The notes beneath the pieces were generated by a model that saw nothing but the letters and a program-made list of their open reading frames with translations, was not told where the DNA came from and did no database searches. Source: Medakamo hakoo (taxonomy: Eukaryota > Chlorophyta > Trebouxiophyceae > Coccomyxaceae). Taken from it: DNA of 64,000 nucleotides. The DNA lies in assembly GCA_026636295.1 (NCBI GenBank), contig CP089453.1, positions 496,001-560,000 on the forward strand, read 5' to 3'. The translations under genes were made by a program, and so were the position numbers. Shown here piece by piece: positions 20,501 through 29,796 of the stretch. Position 1 is the first letter of the stretch, and every line of letters begins with the position of its first letter.

Positions 20501-20715
20501 TCGCCGCCACGGTCGTGGGCCTGGTCATGGGCGCGACCAAGGCCGTCGTCGTCGACTTGGCGATCGTCCTGCAAGGCAACGCGGCGGACGAGCTGCCGGA
20601 AGCGCTGTTGGGGACGGTGCGGCTGGCGCGGGTCGACATGGCGGCGGCCCGGTACCTGGATACGCGGGATGGCAAGCTGTACGAGGCTGGGGACCGGCCA
20701 GCGGACGCCAAATGA
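17527..20715 (+). CDS. EDR2-like protein: PH, START-like and DUF1336 domains
   Basis: Plant ENHANCED DISEASE RESISTANCE 2-like lipid-binding protein. Exons are 17527-17654, 17914-20360 and 20456-20715; all phases agree, giving 944 residues. Exon 1 plus the start of exon 2 rebuild a PH domain: VPGIVKKRYGVLFA joins DRFVTRSRAD, and the domain ends at AWHAAFKKAL. The acceptor at 17913 follows a strong pyrimidine tract. A START-like region begins at TPWYTEDGVTAYCGRD. The C-terminal DUF1336 region contains WSCPGAAGFKVRGPHYLEDHRK, FLPSIRESGSPFSFVVNLMIPG and, in exon 3, GPNYMEVDIDVASSS, the hallmark G-P-N-Y motif. Long Gly/Ala/Pro linkers separate the domains. Plant relatives act at endomembranes in lipid-linked signalling; this one is likely cytosolic or peripheral membrane. 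Confidence 0.92.
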
Positions 20716-20724
20716 GGGGGGGGG

Positions 20725-20822
20725 GGAGTGGGCGGGCGGGCCGTGTGCGTTTTTGTTTATGTAGCGGGGGTGGGAGTGGGCGGGCGGGCCGTGCGTGCGT
20801 TTTTGTTTATGTAGCGGGGGTG
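20725..20822 (+). repeat. Two-copy tandem repeat of about 48-50 bases
   Basis: Copy 1 is 20725-20772 and copy 2 is 20773-20822. Both read GGAGTGGGCGGGCGGGCC, then a TTTTTGTTTATGTAGC element, and differ only near a GTGCGT segment. They lie directly after the EDR2-like stop codon, in its 3' UTR or cleavage region, so the poly(A) region may be duplicated. Confidence 0.9.
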
Positions 20823-20873
20823 GAGGCGGTGTGGCTCTTTCTGTTGTGTCCCGTTCCTTTCTATGCTGCACTC

Positions 20874-21638
20874 TCAACCCTCCTTCTTTTCAAAGACCAG
20901 CGTGAAATTGTTGGCCGGCATGGCAACCGTGGCAATATGCGCCAAGCCCACGGCCGCCGCGGCAGGTAAGACCTCACCCTGAATGCACCGGTACCCCCAG
21001 CTCACGTCGCGCGCCCTCAACGACGCGTCAAACGCCGCGTCCGACGGCGTGGCGGGCGACCTGTTGACGGCAAACGGTCCGTAGAGGAGCAGGCGCCCGC
21101 CCGGGCGCAAGGACGCGGCGGCGCCGGTCAGGAGGCCCAGCGTCGCGCCCCAGGGCGAGATGTGCGTGAGGTTGGCGGTGAAGACGGCCGACCACCCGCC
21201 GCCTCCAGGCGGTTGCGGCCAGGCCGACGGAGGTGTGGAGCTCACGTCCAGCACAAATGGCTCGCTCACATTGTCCATCCCCGCCGTGTGGGCGGCAATC
21301 GATGAGAGGCACCCGCCATCCGCTTCGGTCGGCTGCCACGTCCATCCAGGCGGCAGGCCCGCCGCGAAATGGGCGGCGTGCTGGCCCGTGCCGGCCGCAA
21401 TTTCAAGCACAGGGCCTGGAGTCGAAGGCAGCCACTCTTTCAACACAGCCAGGATGGGGTCTTTGTTGCGGTCGGCGGCGGCGGCGAACAGTCTGGCGCC
21501 AGAGGCGGCGTGGTGGTCGAGCGAGTGAGCCGAGCGAGAGGACGCCGCGGCGGCCATGGTTTGTGCGCGCGGCCTGGCGCGCCCGTCGCGTGTGGCTACT
21601 GTCAGGCGTGCGGCTGGACGGGTCAAGCTGGCCAGCAT
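20874..21638 (-). CDS. METTL26: METTL26-like SAM-dependent methyltransferase (DUF938)
   Basis: Predicted methyltransferase of the UPF0585/DUF938 family, substrate unknown. Single exon, 254 residues from the ATG at 21638. The body matches METTL26 closely: FAAAADRNKDPILAVLKEWL, then the SAM motif VLEIAAGTGQHAAHFAA, WQPTEADGGCLSSIAAH, NLTHISPWGATLGLL, LLLYGPFAVN, and the end MPANNFTLVFEKKEG. The first 27 residues before MAAAASS are Arg-rich and may be a mitochondrial or plastid leader; an internal start at 21557 is possible. The frame remains open upstream for about 240 bases with a further Met at 21881 and a charged segment (see findings). It is convergent with the EDR2-like gene. Confidence 0.88.
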   Translation of the reverse strand: MLASLTRPAARLTVATRDGRARPRAQTMAAAASSRSAHSLDHHAASGARLFAAAADRNKDPILAVLKEWLPSTPGPVLEIAAGTGQHAAHFAAGLPPGWTWQPTEADGGCLSSIAAHTAGMDNVSEPFVLDVSSTPPSAWPQPPGGGGWSAVFTANLTHISPWGATLGLLTGAAASLRPGGRLLLYGPFAVNRSPATPSDAAFDASLRARDVSWGYRCIQGEVLPAAAAVGLAHIATVAMPANNFTLVFEKKEG

Positions 21639-21940
21639 GTGCTGGGTGCGGGTGGGTGGATGGCGGGCGTGGCGTGAGCAAATGCGCTCGCTGCCATGAA
21701 AAATACGCGCGAGTGTGGGGGACTCGACCTCTACCTTCTCCCTCTCATCCGCTCCATCCATCTCCATCCGCCCAAACAGGCTCCAGCCCGCCTTTTCTTC
21801 CGCCTTTTCCGCGGCGGCGGCCACCAGGGCGTCCCGCGATTTCTCCTCCGGGTTCGGAACAGGGGCATTCTGTTGATACATTCGCACATGACAAGACAAG
21901 GGGACAGTACTCTCTCCCTCTCTCTCACCCCCACCCCCCT
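21639..21940 (-). other. Short intergenic stretch with an open in-frame extension
   Basis: Between the SfsA-family stop codon and the METTL26 start, both on the minus strand. The METTL26 frame stays open here from a Met at 21881. The first part encodes a Glu/Lys/Ala-rich helix ending in GWSLFG, with coding-like third positions; later it becomes less GC-rich and looks like 5' UTR. A CT/GA-rich tract lies at 21901-21925. Confidence 0.45.
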
Positions 21941-23998
21941 TCACCCCACCGCCGCCGCCGCCTCCTCCAACGCCCAGCCGTGGTCCTCGCCTTCCTCCTC
22001 CTCCTCCACGACCACGGCCGCGCGCGCCCGCCCACCACGCTTCCGCGCGGCCGCACGCGCCGCGGCCGCCGCGGCACGCCGCTCGTCTGCAAATAAATCC
22101 AGCCGGAAGCAGTCGCCCAAGGACACGCCGTCCGGGTCGATGCGCAAGTTCACCTGCCACGCTTCGACGCCCGCCGCCGCCGCGGCTCGCATGGCAGCCA
22201 GCACGGCCGCCCGACCATCCGTCGAGGACGCCGCCGCCGCCGTCGCCGCCGCCGCGCCCTTTGGCGCCGCCACCGCCCGCTTGACGGGCGGCGCGTCAAA
22301 CTGGAAGCAGTGGACCAGCATGGCGCGGGCTGGGGCGGGCGGGTCGGGTGGTGCGGGTGTGTGCGCGCCGGCGGCGTCTTTCCCCGCTTTCGCCGCCCGT
22401 CGTGCGGCCATGCGCGCCCGCCGCGCCGCGCGCCGCTCGCTCTCACGCGCGGAGGACAGGTGTTCCGCTAACGCGGCAGCATGCCTGGCCGCCCGCTCGT
22501 ACATGGCGGCCCGGCGGGCGACCGGGTACCGAGAGAGGAGCGAGCCGCGGGCGGCGCGCCGCGCGGCAAGGGCCGCCACCAGCGCCGGGTTGGGCGGCGC
22601 GTGGCCCGGCCCACCACCACCCGCCGCCGCCAGCAAGGGCAGCGCTTCCAGCGGGCTCTTCACCTCCACCAAATCCCGGCCCTGGTACACAAAGTCCAGG
22701 CGGGAGCCGCCGGGCACGGCGACTTCCCGCGCCAGCCCGGCCGGGTCGGCGACCAGGTCGGGCAGCGCGCCGCTGCGCATGAAATGCTCCAGGTACCGGT
22801 TGGCGGCCAGCTGGTTGATGCCCACCCAGGGCAGCGGCGCCGCCTGAGGCAGGGCAGCCAGGGCGGCAGGGTCGGCCAGGCACACCGCTTCGACCGTGTG
22901 GCGGGTGCGGCGGGCGTACGAGGCCTCGCCCCCGCCCTTGCGCCGGCGCCGGGGCCCGTCCACCGCGGCCGCGCCGGACGCCGCCCCGGCTTTGGACAGC
23001 AAGCACGGCACGCCCGCCCCGTCGAAGGCGGCCAGGCCCAACCCGCCCAGGCTCCCCGTCACGGGGCAGTGCGCGGACACGGTCTCCCCCGTGTCGTCCA
23101 GCCGCACCGTCATCGTGAACCGGTTGGGCCGGGCCAGGACGGTGCCGCGCACAAGGCGGGACGGGAACGTCAGGCGGGCCGGGTCGGCTGATGGAGGCGG
23201 ACCGGGCGGCGCGGGCGCCGGCGCCGGCGCCGGCGCCGCACCCTCCTCCCCCCCGCCGCCGTCCCTCTCCTTGCGCGGCCGCCCGGCACCCGGCGGTGGA
23301 CCAAACGTCGCGTAGAACAGGGCGAGCGCGTCGCGGGCGGCGCGGGCGGACTCGTCCCGTCCCGGTGCGCCGGCCGCCGGGTCGCCGCCGTAGACGCGGC
23401 AGAAGAGCGACAGCTTGGCGTCGTAAGGGGCGGCGGTCAGGGAGGAGGACGACGGGGTCGTGGTGGTCGTCGGGGTTGATGCGACGACAGCGGTCGAGCT
23501 GCTGGTCGCGCCATCGTCCTCGCGCGCCGGCGCCGCCTCCAGTCCGTCTCCCTCCAGTTCCAGTTCCGCCGTCAGCCAGGGCGCGGCCACGCCGCCTGGC
23601 GGCCGCGGGCTGGACGGGCACGCGCCGACGAGGCGCGGGGTGGGCGTCGGCGAGGCGTCTGCGTCGATGTCGTGCGCAGGAGCAGCGATGATTGCGGGCG
23701 CCGTGGGCGCGGCTGCCGCGCCCAGCGGCGGTGGCCGCCCGCCGCGGCGAGGCAAGAGGGACGGAGATGCCATCGCGGGCGGTGGAGGGGTGGCAGGACC
23801 AGCCGACTCGGCGTGGGAGGGGCGAAACGCGGACGCGGCAGTCGGGGCGCGCGCCCTGCGCGCGAGCGAAGAAGTCGACGGCCCGCTGCCACCCATGCCC
23901 GCCTCGGCCAGGCTGAGCAGCTGGGCCGCTCGCCGGGCAAACAGACGCGCGGCCGGGCGCATGGGTTGTGTGGGCGGCGGCCGGTGCGGGGCGCTCAT
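21941..23998 (-). CDS. SfsA-family protein with long N-terminal extension
   Basis: SfsA-fold protein (bacterial sugar fermentation stimulation protein A; OB-fold plus PD-(D/E)XK-like nuclease fold). Single exon, 685 residues, two to three times the length of bacterial SfsA. The core begins near residue 290: LVRGTVLARPNRFTMTVRLD, HCPVTGSLGGL, then VGINQLAANRYLEHFMRSG. SRLDFVYQGRDLVEVKSPLEA follows, with the D and ExK residues of the nuclease-like site. The C-terminal part has DAWQVNLRIDPDGV-like sequence and an acidic EEEEEGED stretch. About 280 low-complexity residues precede the core and could include an organelle signal. An Arg/Ala-rich insert splits the C-terminal half. Its cellular role in algae is unknown; a bacterial or plastid ancestor is likely (inference). 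Confidence 0.85.
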   Translation of the reverse strand: MSAPHRPPPTQPMRPAARLFARRAAQLLSLAEAGMGGSGPSTSSLARRARAPTAASAFRPSHAESAGPATPPPPAMASPSLLPRRGGRPPPLGAAAAPTAPAIIAAPAHDIDADASPTPTPRLVGACPSSPRPPGGVAAPWLTAELELEGDGLEAAPAREDDGATSSSTAVVASTPTTTTTPSSSSLTAAPYDAKLSLFCRVYGGDPAAGAPGRDESARAARDALALFYATFGPPPGAGRPRKERDGGGGEEGAAPAPAPAPAPPGPPPSADPARLTFPSRLVRGTVLARPNRFTMTVRLDDTGETVSAHCPVTGSLGGLGLAAFDGAGVPCLLSKAGAASGAAAVDGPRRRRKGGGEASYARRTRHTVEAVCLADPAALAALPQAAPLPWVGINQLAANRYLEHFMRSGALPDLVADPAGLAREVAVPGGSRLDFVYQGRDLVEVKSPLEALPLLAAAGGGGPGHAPPNPALVAALAARRAARGSLLSRYPVARRAAMYERAARHAAALAEHLSSARESERRAARRARMAARRAAKAGKDAAGAHTPAPPDPPAPARAMLVHCFQFDAPPVKRAVAAPKGAAAATAAAASSTDGRAAVLAAMRAAAAAGVEAWQVNLRIDPDGVSLGDCFRLDLFADERRAAAAAARAAARKRGGRARAAVVVEEEEEGEDHGWALEEAAAAVG

Positions 23999-24452
23999 CT
24001 ATCGCGTCCAATCTTGGCGAAATAGCACGAGTGAGAGCGTGCGAAAGAGGGAAATTTTTAAAATTTTTCCCTCAAGCCGCGGCCTGGTTCCCGCCAACCT
24101 AGCCAACGCCCGCTAGCCGGCCCAACGGTCACTTGCCCTGGCCGCTCTCTCGCCTCTGCCGTGCCCGGGAGAACAAAAAAAATCTTCTGCCTACGGCAGT
24201 GCTGCCCCCCCCCCCCCCCCCCATCCCGCACACCCTACTACCAAACCAACCCGCCGCTGGGCGCGCGGGCGCAGGGTGTGGTTCCAAGGGCAGAGGCCGC
24301 CCCCGCCCTGTGTTCCCTTGTCGCGCCCGTCCGTTGCCCGCACTCCTCGCGCCGTGGACCCCCCAAAGATAGATCTGCCTACAGCCCGATTCAAGTCACG
24401 TGTTGCAGTGTTTTGGTCCTATCCTCCTCCTCCGTCTCTCTCCCCAACAACC
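23999..24452. other. Intergenic region with AT-rich palindrome and C tract
   Basis: Upstream flank of the SfsA-family gene and 3' flank of the second 2OG oxygenase. An AT-rich imperfect palindrome lies at 24047-24073 and a run of about 16 C at 24206-24222. No gene or RNA was seen. Confidence 0.6.
24047..24073. promoter_or_regulatory. AT-rich imperfect palindrome upstream of the SfsA-family gene
   Basis: GAGGGAAA and TTTCCCTC flank an A/T-only core of 11 bases. It lies 49-75 bases upstream of the start codon of the SfsA-family gene. It stands out in a GC-rich region and may be a promoter element; this is inference from position and composition only. Confidence 0.4.
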
Positions 24453-25889
24453 TCAAGCAAACGCGCCCTTCCCTCCGTCCGCCGACGCGCGCGGCGTCGC
24501 GCCCGCCCTCCCCACTTTCAGCCGGATCTCTTCCAGTTCCTTCTGCACAAAGGCGCCCGCGTCGATGGGCGGGTAGGCGTCGATGGCGCCGGGGCGGTCG
24601 GCGAAGTGGCCCAGCGGTTGCAGCACCGCATCAGACGCGGCGTGGCCAAAGACGGTGGACGACACGCGCCACGCCCGGCCGGGCGGCTCCCCAGCTGCTG
24701 CAGCCGCGTCGACGGCGGCCAGCGCTTCCGGCGTGACCACCACCTCATGCCGCCCCGCCGCGACCGCGCCTCCTGTGACGTGCTCCAACTGCAGGCCGGC
24801 CTGCAACAGCAGGCAGCCGGGCGGGATGGCGACGGGCAGCCGCGCGCCGGCCCGCGTCCACACAAACAGCCCGGGCAGCCGCCCCCGGCTGTGGATGGTC
24901 AGCAGGTTGAGGTCGGCGTGGTAGCCGGCCAGCACGGTTCCGGGCGCGCGGTGTTTGGACAGGTCGGACCCCGTCGGCGCGAGCAGGTGCGGGCCGTGGT
25001 GGAGGAGGGAGGCCAGGGACGACGAGTCCAGGCCCAGGCCCACGCCGGCCGCCCGGGCGACGGTCTCCAGGGTGTCCAGCAGCTTGCCGCCCCACCCGTC
25101 CAGCACGGACGCCCACCTGTCGGCAAAGGCGGGCGGGATGACGGGCGGCGCGTTGAGCTCCGGGTACGCGGTCTCGGCCGGCCGGTCTCCCAGCCTCCAA
25201 AAAAACCGCCACTTGGGGTCGGCGCCGGTCGGCCAGTGCGGCTGGTCGGACGGCGGGACGTGCGCCAGCGCCGCCGCTTCTTGCTGCTTGCGCGGGGAGC
25301 GCAGGCAGGCCGGTTCCTCGATGCCTTCCGGCGTGGCGCCGACCTACAGGGGTGGGGTGGGACCGGGGAATGAATGGGATGGGAGGGGTTGAGGGGGCGG
25401 GGGGCGCAGGCACCCAAGGTTTGCGCACCGCATGCGCTCGCGCCATCATACCTACCTGCGCACCCCGCCAACCCCGCACTCCCGCCCACCACCTCCCCTC
25501 CTCACCTGGTAGTGCAGGTCCGGCCGCACGTCCCCGGCCTTGTCCGCCGCCGGCTGCGCGAAATACGTCTCCAGCATGTCTAAAAAGGCCGCCGCGTCCG
25601 CCGCGGACGCCCGCGCGTCGCGGACGAGCACGGCGCCCGTCTCGACGAGCGAGGCTGCGATGGCGGCGCAGGCGGAGGTGACGGCCTCTGGAGCTGTGCC
25701 GGCATCCGCTGCGGGCCACGGGTCGCCGTCCAGCAAGGGGGCGAGGTCGATGACGGGCAGGGCGGTCGCGGTCGTGGTTGGCTCGCACGCGGGCGGTGGT
25801 GGCTTCGCCGTCGAGGCGCCGGGCGGAGCGCCGGGCGCGGGACCGACGGCCACGCCACTGGCCCGCGGGGACGGCGGCGCGCCAGGCAT
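24453..25889 (-). CDS. 2OG-Fe(II) oxygenase, second type
   Basis: Non-haem iron oxygenase of 424 residues from exons 25889-25506 and 25343-24453 on the minus strand (CAG|GTGAGG, TGTAG|GTC, phase 0). The iron ligands are in GYHADLNLLTIHSRG (HxD) and LEHVTGG (distal His); the 2OG-binding Arg is in GRAWRVSSTVFGH. The N-terminal half has ALPVIDLAPLLDGD and AIAASLVETGAVLVRDARA. It differs clearly from the oxygenase at 16-17 kb, with little similarity beyond the iron motifs, so they are not recent duplicates. The tail FADRPGAIDAYPPIDAGAFV matches a subgroup found in plants, algae and fungi without known substrate. A pyrimidine-rich TTTTTCAG at about 25932-25940 upstream of the ATG suggests a 5' UTR intron. 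Confidence 0.85.
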
Positions 25890-26501
25890 TGCGGGTTGGG
25901 AGGTGTCAGCTCGCGGATTTGCTTGCCTGCCTCTGAAAAATGAAGAGGAAGAAGTGAGGACACAGGAGTGGAGTATCCGGCCGCGCGCAGAGCTGCGTTT
26001 TTTCGCCGAAGCCAAAGAGCGGAGCGAGAGCAAAGAGATTGCAGGTCCAAAGGTGCGAGGCGCGCGCGCCCGCCATTCTTCCGCCCATCCCCAGTCCCGG
26101 TGCACGGGCCTGAGCGTGTGCGGCGGACGCAGAGGTGCACGCCCGGGCTTGCGCGGCCGTTCCGTTTCGAAAGTCCGTCGGGCCGTTTTCGTCGCTCAAC
26201 CAACACCGAACCGTCGCCCGCGGCCGCGGTGCGGCAGCCACCCCGCCAGTCTCCGCCTCACCTGGGCGACAACGTGCGCGTGGCGCAGGCCTGGATGCCC
26301 GAATGCTGGCGCCCGCCGCGCCGGCCGTCGGCCGTTTTTACGGAAACCGCAATCCGCGCGTTGCCCGCCGACGCGTCTTTCTCCGACGCCAAGGCCCGCC
26401 GCCTCCCGCGCCCACCTGACCTCCGCCCACCCCCATCCCCACACCATACAAGCCTAGACTGCACGCAGTCTTAGATCCAAGGGAGTGCGCTAGCCAGAGC
26501 A
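25890..26501. other. Divergent intergenic region
   Basis: Shared upstream region of the second 2OG oxygenase (-) and the first patatin-like gene (+). It contains the possible 5' UTR acceptor of the oxygenase and a TTTTTTCGCC element near 25999. Reading frames across it have poor codon character. No further gene was recognised. Confidence 0.6.
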
Positions 26502-28056
26502 ATGCGCCTGTCCCGTGCCGTTTTCGTCGTCGCGGCTGCGCTGGCCGCTGCGGGGAGTGGCGCCCATGCCGCACGCGCGACGCCGGAAGAAGCCGTGGCC
26601 GCGGCGGCGTCGCCGGCCGCCTCGCCGCAGACTTTAGCTGAGGTGGGCGGCCTGACTGCTGCGGAAGCGCCGGAGGCGGCGCCCACCACGGGCCAGCTGG
26701 CCGCGGTGCGTTTTGCTGTTTCGTGCTAGTTGTGAGGGGCCAGGTGCCGCCCGGCCGCGCCCGAGCACCGACCCCCCTCCCCCCTGTGCTCACCTCACCC
26801 GCTCCGCTCCCCATCAACCCGTCCCTCCTCCTCTCCCCAAACAGGCGAAACACCAGTTGGCCGCCGACTACCAGCGCCTGAAGAACTTCACGTCCATGAT
26901 GGAGACCCGGTGGGCGGGGAAGGGCGCCGCGGCGGGCGCGCCGCCGGCGGGCACCCCCGCCGACGGCCCGGAAGCGGACGGCCTGTTCGACTTTGCGTAC
27001 ACGGGCTCCGGCGGCCTCATCGGCTTCTACGCCGGCGTCACCCAGGGCCTGCTGGACTACGAGGTCATCGTCCCCGGCGTCACCCGCTTTGGCGGCCTGT
27101 CCGGCGGCGCGCTGGCCATCACGATGACGACGCTCGGCCTGACGGGCCCGGAACAGCTCGCGGCGACGGTGCAGACGATGCTGCGGTGCGCGGCCCTGCC
27201 GGGCCACTGCGCGGAGCCGGGCCAGATCGATGAGGCGCTCATGGACCAGGTCCACGCCATGCTGGACGACGATGCGGCCGCCCTGTTCTCCGAAAAGGTC
27301 TTCTACTGGGCGGCGGAAATCAACCCGGCCGACCCGACGGAAGCCGACTCGCGCGCGCGCCTGCTCGCGCCGTACAAAGACAAGGAAGACCTGGTGGAGG
27401 CGCTGTCCGCCACCTGCTACGTGCCTTGCGGCATCGGCGCCAACCCGTACAAGGTGTTCCGGGGGCGGCCGTACATCGACGGCGGGTACGCGACGGCCAT
27501 CCCGTGGGAGTGCCCGCCGCGCGAGCCGGGCAAGCCGGAGCGGCGGTGCGTGACGGTCGCCGTCTCGCAGGTCGGCCCCCTGGCCAAGGGCTCCCTGGCG
27601 GAGTGCCCCCGCAACTTCAGCCAGCCGCGGACGGGGCCGGCGTACGACCTGGAGTCCGACAACCCGGAAGACTGGGCGCTGCCGCGGACGTGCGACGGCT
27701 TTGTGACGCCCGACCTCGTCCAGGCCAAGGGCGCGGAAATCTGCCCGGGCTGCCGCGTCCCGCTGCCCGAACAATTCGACGTGTGCACGTGGCGCAGCTT
27801 CTCCAAGCGGCCGCCCAAAGCGTTGAAGGACGTCATCGCCATCTACCAGCAGGGCGTCGCGGAAGCGCACGCGTGGGCCGTGGAGAACGGGTTCCGCCCC
27901 AAAGTGACGTTCACGTCGGCCGTCGCGGCCGCGCCCAAGGCCGTGCTGTCCCACATCGTCGACGCCGCCGGCGGCGGTGGTGGTGAGCAGACCCGCCACG
28001 TGAGCATGCTGCAAAAGCTGGGCAAAGCCTCGCCGCTGGCCGGGTGGCTGCCATGA
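26502..28056 (+). CDS. Secreted patatin-like phospholipase-family protein, copy A
   Basis: Patatin-like serine hydrolase. Exons are 26502-26705 and 26845-28056 (GCG|GTGCGT, AAACAG|GCG, phase 0), giving 471 residues. Residues 1-23 form a signal peptide (MRLSRAVFVVAAALAAAGSG). The catalytic fold shows FAYTGSGGLIGFYAGV (glycine-rich oxyanion region), the nucleophile elbow GLSGGALA and the partner Asp in YIDGGYA. Many cysteines, including EICPGCRVPL near residue 400, suggest disulphides in the secretory pathway. Related algal proteins are often listed as patatin-like or as putative acyl hydrolases; the activity is inferred from the Ser-Asp dyad. It stands in tandem with copy B. Confidence 0.88.
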
Positions 28057-28461
28057 GTTGAGGCGTGTGGGGGTGGGGGGGGTGGGGGTGGGGGGGAGGG
28101 GGGTCGAGGAGAGAGTCGCCGCAGCGTTTGCCGTTTATAGAGAACTGAGCGCACACCGCCTGCATCCTTCCTGTCTTTGAGAGAGGCTGCACGGGGGGCG
28201 TGTTGAACGATTGGGGAATGAGGGGGCTGTAAAAATGGAGGGATCAACGCAGTCCGTGAAAAAAAAAAGACGGAATCTGTTGCGCAGCAAAAGCGAATTA
28301 TATTCGCTCCCGGCCCTCGGCGCCCGCACTCAAAGACGGCCCTCCCTCAGCGATTTCTTGCGCTATTCGAGGTCCACAGCGCTCGCACCACCCGCTGATC
28401 CGCTCAAGCCCGGGCCTTGACCGTTGCCCGACTCCGTGCGCGCGACTTTTTTTGCAAGCCA
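28057..28461 (+). other. Intergenic region between tandem patatin-like genes
   Basis: Holds G-rich runs right after the copy A stop codon and a region of lower GC around 28200-28310. A 69-codon open frame at 28211-28420 lacks the GC third-position bias of the neighbours. It is probably 3' UTR plus the promoter of copy B. Confidence 0.55.
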
Positions 28462-29796
28462 ATGGCCTGTCGGACACGACGGCGGCGCACGGCTGCCGCC
28501 CTGGCGCTCGCCGCCCTCACGCTCGCCACCTCCACCCCCTTCACCTCTGCCACGGCCAATGAAGCGTCGCCAGACACGGTCAAAGCCGCAATCGAGCGCC
28601 GCCTGGCCATCCCGGGCAAAATCATCGCGACCGCACCGGCCGCGCTCGTCGACAAGGCGGCCGTCCTGGCGGACTTGCTGGCGCACGGCGGGAAGGTTAC
28701 GCATGAAGCCAATAAGAGGGCGGTGAATGAGGGCGACATCAAAAAGGCGGTGGAGGCGAGGAGGGCGGCCTTCGAGGCTCAGGCGGACGGTCGGCAGCGG
28801 GTGCAGGCCGGGGGCGAGGGAGGGGACGGCGCGGCCGCCCAGGCGGCAGCTGCCCCTGTGCCCGCCGCTGCCGACCCAACCAAACCCGTCCCGCCGCCGA
28901 CCGTGGCTTTCTGGGGAGCTGGCGGCCTGATTTACTTCTACGCCGGCGTGGCGCAAGGCCTCATGGACGCGGGCGTCATCACCAACTCCACCGTCCTGGC
29001 GGGGCTGAGCTCCGGCGGCCTGACCGCCGTCCTGACCGCCCTGGGCATGAGCGGCGCCGACCAGGCGGCCCTGGCCACGCAGACCGTGGCGGGCTGTGGC
29101 CGGGCCTGCTTGAGCGCCGGCGGCCTGGGCGCGGCCGTGAGCGCGAAGCTGAGGGAGGTCCTCCCACCCAACGCGGCCGACCTGCTCAACGGCCGGGTGC
29201 ACGTGTGGGCGACGGAGCTGGACCCGCTGGACCCGGCGGGCCACGCGGGGCGGGCGCGCGACTTGGCGCCCTTTGCGGATGCAGACGACGTGGCGGGCGC
29301 CCTCACCGCGTCCATCACCATCCCCTGCTTCGTCACAAACGAAACTTCGACCGTCTTCCGCGGGCGGCCGTACCTGGATGGAGGCATGTCGACGCCCTTT
29401 TGGGACGACGCCGCCCGCAATGGGCTGTGCAACGTGGGCCCGGGATCTGGTCCCGGGTCGTGCCTGAAGGTGTCGACGCGGCCCGGTCCGTTTGCGTTCG
29501 GCACGCCGGCGGCGTGCGACGTCGAGCCTGGCAAGGCGTCGTTTGGCCCGCCGTACCCGCTCCTGAACCGCACGGAGTGGAAGCTGCCGACGCAGTGCCA
29601 GTCGTACCAGGCCCCCCTGTTTTTACATGCTGACCACGCCGACATTTGTCCTGGGTGCCGCGTCCCGCTGGGAATGGATGCGTGTTCGTGGGCGACGCTG
29701 TCGTTCTCGCCGCGCCTGGCGGTCGAGGGCCCGCGCGCGTTTGCGGTCGGTGTGGCGGAGGCACGCGCCTGGGCGCGGGAGTACGGGTTTTTGTGA
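28462..29796 (+). CDS. Secreted patatin-like phospholipase-family protein, copy B
   Basis: Paralogue of the preceding gene, single exon, 444 residues. A signal peptide (MACRTRRRRTAAALALAALTL) and an Ala/Lys-rich helical prodomain-like stretch precede the fold. Matching motifs are WGAGGLIYFYAGVAQGLMDAG, the elbow GLSSGGLTAV, YLDGGMSTPF and DICPGCRVPL. Ser and Asp of the dyad are both kept. Copy B lacks the intron of copy A and has diverged strongly, so the duplication is old. The ATG at 28462 is chosen because it starts the signal peptide; the open frame reaches slightly further back without an ATG. Confidence 0.88.
   Translation: MACRTRRRRTAAALALAALTLATSTPFTSATANEASPDTVKAAIERRLAIPGKIIATAPAALVDKAAVLADLLAHGGKVTHEANKRAVNEGDIKKAVEARRAAFEAQADGRQRVQAGGEGGDGAAAQAAAAPVPAAADPTKPVPPPTVAFWGAGGLIYFYAGVAQGLMDAGVITNSTVLAGLSSGGLTAVLTALGMSGADQAALATQTVAGCGRACLSAGGLGAAVSAKLREVLPPNAADLLNGRVHVWATELDPLDPAGHAGRARDLAPFADADDVAGALTASITIPCFVTNETSTVFRGRPYLDGGMSTPFWDDAARNGLCNVGPGSGPGSCLKVSTRPGPFAFGTPAACDVEPGKASFGPPYPLLNRTEWKLPTQCQSYQAPLFLHADHADICPGCRVPLGMDACSWATLSFSPRLAVEGPRAFAVGVAEARAWAREYGFL

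Noticed and set aside
20725-20822. Tandem units considered as a CRISPR-like or satellite array
   Set aside because: Only two adjacent copies without spacers, in a eukaryotic 3' UTR.
16369-25889. The two 2OG oxygenases considered as recent duplicates
   Set aside because: Only the iron and 2OG motifs agree; the flanking sequence, length and intron pattern differ.
28211-28420. A 69-codon plus-strand frame between the patatin-like genes
   Set aside because: No ATG start, low GC third positions unlike the neighbours, no recognisable motif; more likely UTR or promoter.
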